From NCBI GenBank assembly GCA_013398955.1, contig VWPU01004169.1:103216-167215 (forward strand): a stretch of 64,000 nt of DNA, written 5' to 3'. A model generated the notes under the pieces. That model did no database searches and was not told the origin of the DNA. It saw only the letters and a program-made list of their open reading frames with translations. The position numbers and the translations under genes are program-made. Below, piece after piece: positions 63,796 to 64,000 of the stretch (position 1 is the first letter of the stretch; the number at the start of each line of letters is the position of its first letter). Origin of the DNA: Callaeas wilsoni. Lineage: Eukaryota > Chordata > Aves > Passeriformes > Callaeidae.

Positions 63796-63843
63796 CCGAG
63801 GCTGCGCTCACTCAGGAGCAGGGGAGGTGGAAAGCGCAGAGAA

Positions 63844-63888
63844 GAGGAGGAGGAGGAGGAGGAGGGAAGGGAAGGAAGGAGAGAGCCA
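63844..63888. repeat. Polypurine (GGA)n / GGAA-rich simple repeat
   Basis: About six perfect AGG/GGA triplets (63847-63867) run into GGAAGG-type repeats and GAGAGAG. The minus strand, which is the VEGFC sense strand, is pyrimidine-only here. Such mirror-symmetric purine tracts can form triplex (H-)DNA and bind GAGA-type or CT-element factors. It lies about 340-385 bp upstream of the VEGFC ATG, so it may fall in the promoter or the leader. Confidence 0.85.
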
Positions 63889-63979
63889 GGGAGCAGCAGA
63901 GCGGGACCGAGCGGCCGGTCGCACCCGGGGCGATCCCTTCGCGCGGGCCGGATCGGGCCGGGGGCTCCGTGCCGAGGGG

Positions 63980-64000
63980 CCGCGCTGCGCTGCGCTGCGC
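63980..64000. repeat. Short tandem repeat, GCGCT/TGCGC unit, cut by the window edge
   Basis: Four copies of a 5-bp GCGCT-type unit sit at the extreme right edge, in the CpG island. The array may continue outside the window. It is dense in CpG. Confidence 0.8.

Larger units (their letters stand above)
62860..64000. promoter_or_regulatory. CpG island spanning VEGFC exon 1 and the start of intron 1
   Basis: CpG dinucleotides are dense from about 62870 to 63170 and again from about 63340 to the right edge, with an AT-richer gap near 63180-63300. The surrounding intron is AT-rich and CpG-poor. The island covers exon 1, its donor and about 500 bp of intron 1, as expected for an unmethylated developmental-gene promoter. 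Long open frames here on both strands come from the low stop-codon density of GC-rich DNA and are not genes. Confidence 0.85.
63504..64000 (-). promoter_or_regulatory. VEGFC: VEGFC 5' UTR and proximal promoter in a CpG island
   Basis: This very GC- and CpG-rich stretch lies directly upstream of the VEGFC start codon on the minus strand. I see no convincing TATA box; there are many GC-rich blocks plus a polypurine (GGA)n tract. That fits a TATA-less, Sp1-type promoter with scattered starts, which is how mammalian VEGFC is described. The transcription start cannot be placed from sequence, so the UTR/promoter boundary is unknown. The 5' UTR of mammalian VEGFC has reported IRES activity; whether this one does cannot be judged here. 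Confidence 0.75.

Noticed and set aside
1..64000. An undescribed multi-gene or defence-type system
   Set aside because: The window is a single avian gene with long introns; no gene cluster, CRISPR array, phage or operon structure is present.

Overview
The window is vertebrate, and specifically bird, genomic DNA. It is AT-rich and intron-like, its dominant interspersed repeats are CR1 LINEs with the avian 3' end, and it carries a solo LTR of a type familiar from bird genomes. A tRNA-derived SINE with a CR1-like tail resembles TguSINE1 of zebra finch, which points weakly to a songbird. There are no bacterial-type operons, CRISPR arrays, tRNA or rRNA genes.

Only one real gene is supported: the 5' half of VEGFC (vascular endothelial growth factor C) on the minus strand, so the gene reads from right to left. 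Exon 1 (63360-63503) lies in a CpG island at the right edge and encodes the start codon and signal peptide. Exon 2 (9913-10126) encodes the N-terminal propeptide and the start of the VEGF homology domain. Exon 3 (7735-7925) encodes most of the cystine knot. The three coding pieces are 144, 214 and 191 nt, join in frame at consensus splice sites, and give 183 codons ending in phase 0. Intron 1 is about 53.2 kb, intron 2 is 1,987 bp, and intron 3 runs off the left edge. I did not find the later exons here.

Layout from left to right: 1-7734 is intron 3 with one short CR1; 7735-10126 holds exon 3, intron 2 (with a CR1 of about 600 bp) and exon 2; 10127-63359 is intron 1. Intron 1 contains two plus-strand CR1 copies (11.5-13.5 kb), a CpG-enriched anonymous patch (17.5-17.9 kb), a long minus-strand CR1 split by a SINE (26.7-28.4 kb), a frameshifted coding relic that looks like a retrocopy (35.9-36.5 kb), an old degraded LINE (about 43 kb), a solo ERV LTR with intact 5-bp target duplications (45.08-45.64 kb), another minus-strand CR1 (56.6-57.1 kb) and an intronic CpG island (60.4-60.75 kb). 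The VEGFC CpG island, 5' UTR and proximal promoter occupy 62.86-64 kb.

I found no undescribed multi-gene system. The observations most worth a second look are the retrocopy-like relic (such copies are scarce in birds), the second CpG island 2.6 kb inside intron 1, the SINE nested in a CR1, the solo LTR with its target duplication, and a strong hairpin at 50958-51018.
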